Shown piece by piece: positions 13,781 to 15,192 of a stretch of 15,192 nt of DNA. A program made the position numbers and the translations under genes. The DNA lies in the NCBI GenBank assembly GCA_964472495.1, contig CAYYLD010000014.1, positions 1 to 15,192 of the forward strand, read 5' to 3'. The DNA comes from CAYXST01 sp964472495. GTDB lineage: Bacteria > Patescibacteriota > Minisyncoccia > Portnoybacterales > UBA2143. The notes beneath the pieces are model-generated. The model saw only the letters and a program-made list of their open reading frames with translations, ran no database searches and had not been told where the DNA came from. Positions within the stretch are counted from its first letter, which is position 1. Every line of letters starts with the position of its first letter.

Positions 13781-14194
13781 TTATTTTCTTTTAATCAATT
13801 TGGTTATTTTGGAATGACGGAAACGAGCCAAGGGATTAATTTGCCAAAATTTTTTCCAGGAGCGAGCTCCCCGAAGAGACATGGTTATTCTTTTATCCTT
13901 ATTTTTCCTTATCTCTCTGGCCAATTCATCTTTAACTAAATCAATGGCCGCCATTAAAGATTCAGCTGTCTCTTCAACTCTAAAAAATTGACCGTTAATA
14001 GTTAAATTAACTTCTGCTCTAAAAATATCACCTTGCCGCTGGCCCCGGGTAATCTTGCCCACTTCTACTTGCGCCTCAACTAATTCTGAATTGGCTTTTT
14101 TCAAAAACTTTCTTAAGCCGCCAATTTTTTCCTCAATATATTGGTTAATACTCGGTGAAAGTTTAACGTTAGTTCCTTTAATTATTATTTTCAT
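13781..14194 (-). CDS. raiA: Ribosome hibernation factor RaiA/HPF, short form
   Basis: Binds the 30S subunit near the decoding centre and silences ribosomes in poor conditions. The S30AE fold occupies about residues 1-100: MKIIIKGTNVKLSPSINQYIEEKIGGLRKFL, then VEVGKITRGQRQGDIFRAEVNLTINGQFFRVEETAESLMAAIDLVKDELAREIRKNKDKR. At 137 residues it lacks the C-terminal dimerisation domain of long HPF and instead ends in a basic tail (104-137: RGARSWKKFW...RFRHSKITKLIKRK). The start ATG fits the conserved N-terminus. It follows murB at short distance, but a TAAAAT box only 6 nt before ATG and the hairpin at 14212-14241 suggest its own leaderless transcript. Confidence 0.92.
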   Translation of the reverse strand: MKIIIKGTNVKLSPSINQYIEEKIGGLRKFLKKANSELVEAQVEVGKITRGQRQGDIFRAEVNLTINGQFFRVEETAESLMAAIDLVKDELAREIRKNKDKRITMSLRGARSWKKFWQINPLARFRHSKITKLIKRK

Positions 14195-14200
14195 ATAAAC

Positions 14201-14206
14201 ATTTTA
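14201..14206 (-). promoter_or_regulatory. raiA -10 box, leaderless spacing
   Basis: TAAAAT (14206-14201, 5/6 to TATAAT) sits 6 nt before ATG 14194. The -35 position (14229-14224, TTTTAA) is a poor match and coincides with the apex of the hairpin repeat, so the promoter is weak, differently controlled, or absent. Confidence 0.45.
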
Positions 14207-14211
14207 ACACA

Positions 14212-14241
14212 AAAGGGCGTCCCTTAAAAGGGACGCCCTTT
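14212..14241. repeat. Hairpin repeat, short family copy 3
   Basis: Perfect 14-bp arms AAAGGGCGTCCCTT (14212-14225) and AAGGGACGCCCTTT (14228-14241) with a 2-nt loop. It contains the GGGCGTCCCTT core of the larger copies without the inner arms. It fills the gap between murB and raiA; a short TTTTGTGTT tail on the minus strand could make it a weak terminator for murB. Confidence 0.8.
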
Positions 14242-14248
14242 AAAGACT

Positions 14249-15133
14249 TTAAAGAAATCCCAAATATTGAATCTCTTCTTCCAATTCTATCTTAAATTTT
14301 TGTTTAATTGTTTTTTTGATTAACTGAATCAGTTTAATCACCTCTTCGGCTTGGGCGCCACCCAGGTTAACAATAAAGTTAGCCTGTTTTTCAGAAATCA
14401 TCGCTCGGCCAATTCGCTCTCCTTTCAAACCAGCTCGCTCAATCAATTGACGAGCTGATTGATTAGAAGTATTTTTAAAAATACAACCAGCCGAAGGCTG
14501 CTGAGGAATATGTTCTTTACGTATGGCTAAGCGTTGCTTAATTATTTTTCTTATTTCTTGAGCATCTCCTCTTTCTAATTTTAAAACAGCCGATAAAATA
14601 ATCGGCCGTTCGGCTTTAGATATATTTTTTAAACGACTTTGCCGATAATCAAAGTTTAACCATTTTTTACCAACCGTCATCAACTGACCGTTGGGATTTA
14701 ATAAACTGACTTTTTCGATAACGTCACCAATGCTAGGACCACCCCTTTGGCTACCGGCATTACCGAAAATGGCTCCGCCAATTGTTCCGGGAATACCAAC
14801 AGCCCATTCCAAACCAGTTAGACCCTTCTTTAAGGAAAGTCTGACTAAATTACTCAACAAGACCCCGCTCTGGGCAAAAACTTTATTATTATCTACTTTT
14901 ATCTCTTGGTTGTTTATTTTAATAACCAAACCATTGAACCCTTTGTCACTAACCAAAAGATTGCTTCCGCCGCCTAAAATAAAATAAGGCAGTTTTTTGT
15001 TTTGAGCAAAGCTGACTGCCTTAATTATCTCATCAGTATTTTTGGCAATAAAAAAATATTTAGCCGGTCCCCCGATACGAAAAGTGGTACATTCTGATAA
15101 GGGAATATTTTTTCTAATCTTAATATCTTCCAT
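14249..15133 (-). CDS. murB: UDP-N-acetylenolpyruvoylglucosamine reductase MurB
   Basis: Makes UDP-MurNAc by NADPH-dependent reduction in the cytoplasm, the second step of peptidoglycan precursor synthesis. FAD-binding GGGSNLL (54-60), GIPGTIGGAIFGNAG (113-127), the Tyr-Arg DYRQSRLK (162-169), PSAGCIFKN (213-221, with Cys217 at the catalytic Ser/Cys position) and the C-terminal Glu region (LEEEIQYLG) are all present. It is 294 residues with no tyrosine-loop insertion, so it belongs to the shorter type II form. ATG 15133 is chosen because conserved sequence (IPLSECTTFRIGGPAKYF) begins soon after it; a longer frame from TTG 15175 would merely translate the hairpin repeat. No Shine-Dalgarno is visible; the repeat lies within 11 nt of ATG. 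Confidence 0.95.
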   Translation of the reverse strand: MEDIKIRKNIPLSECTTFRIGGPAKYFFIAKNTDEIIKAVSFAQNKKLPYFILGGGSNLLVSDKGFNGLVIKINNQEIKVDNNKVFAQSGVLLSNLVRLSLKKGLTGLEWAVGIPGTIGGAIFGNAGSQRGGPSIGDVIEKVSLLNPNGQLMTVGKKWLNFDYRQSRLKNISKAERPIILSAVLKLERGDAQEIRKIIKQRLAIRKEHIPQQPSAGCIFKNTSNQSARQLIERAGLKGERIGRAMISEKQANFIVNLGGAQAEEVIKLIQLIKKTIKQKFKIELEEEIQYLGFL

Positions 15134-15143
15134 ATCGGTTCCC

Positions 15144-15192
15144 GGGGCGTCCCTTTTTACTACGCCCTTTTGCAAAAGGGCGTAGTAAAAAG
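15144..15192. repeat. Hairpin repeat, family copy 4 (cut by window edge)
   Basis: The left arm GGGGCGTCCCTTTTTACTAC (15144-15163) is identical to copy 1. A perfect 40-bp palindrome (15153-15192, arms of 20 centred between 15172 and 15173) is complete, and the outer GGGACGCCCC of the right arm presumably follows outside the window. It is directly upstream of murB. Confidence 0.85.

Noticed and set aside
15134..15175. Longer MurB beginning at TTG 15175
   Set aside because: The added 14 residues are just the translation of the hairpin repeat; ATG 15133 precedes the conserved MurB N-terminus.
1..15192. tRNA, rRNA or CRISPR arrays
   Set aside because: No TTCRA-loop/acceptor pattern and no regularly spaced direct repeats were seen by eye; the repeats present are inverted and dispersed.

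Overview
The window looks like a chromosomal piece of a Candidatus Patescibacteria (CPR, Parcubacteria-like) genome. The DNA is moderately AT-rich, genes are tightly packed and nearly all on the minus strand, and the standard code fits because every long frame is open with TGA read as stop. Several proteins have the flavour of that radiation: an AlaRS with an unusual catalytic-domain insert, a VirD4/TraG-like ATPase with a C-terminal zinc ribbon next to a membrane partner, and a sigma-region-4 protein fused to a HARE-HTH-like domain. The lineage is inferred from protein style, not from a marker search.

Layout, left to right. 1-1505 is the 5' two-thirds of alaS (minus, cut by the window edge). 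1506-2153 is intergenic and holds an alaS promoter, a cloverleaf-like hairpin repeat, and a short plus-strand transcription unit with promoter, Shine-Dalgarno, 37-codon ORF and terminator. 2154-5452 is a three-gene minus-strand operon: a membrane-anchored protein, a VirD4/TraG-like ATPase and a small two-helix membrane protein. It is preceded by a 163-bp near-palindromic MITE-like element (5454-5616). 5638-6729 is the sigma-region-4/HARE-like regulator. 6782-9112 is secD-secF. 9229-10028 is a translationally coupled pair: an NlpC/P60-like protein and a DUF4258-like small protein. 10206-10551 is a second plus-strand unit with promoter, strong Shine-Dalgarno, a 72-codon membrane protein ORF and terminator. 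10551-13274 is secA. 13275-13780 holds the secA promoter, a run of back-to-back palindromes and a 28-residue Lys/Arg-rich protein gene. 13781-14194 is raiA/hpf and 14249-15133 is murB.

Functionally, SecA, SecD and SecF give most of a Sec export motor and its proton-driven accessory pair. MurB shows that peptidoglycan precursor synthesis is present. RaiA/HPF implies ribosome hibernation. The VirD4-like operon suggests DNA or protein translocation, or a DNA-pumping role.

Two themes stand out beyond the genes. First, housekeeping genes (alaS, secD, raiA) have -10 boxes only 6-7 nt before ATG, implying leaderless mRNAs. The two plus-strand small ORFs instead have canonical promoters, leaders and strong Shine-Dalgarno sites. 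Second, the window is strewn with palindromic elements: a dispersed hairpin family around GGGGCGTCCC/AGGGCGACCC, a MITE-like element, and palindromes inserted in frame inside secA (twice) and probably inside the regulator gene, reminiscent of Rickettsia palindromic elements.
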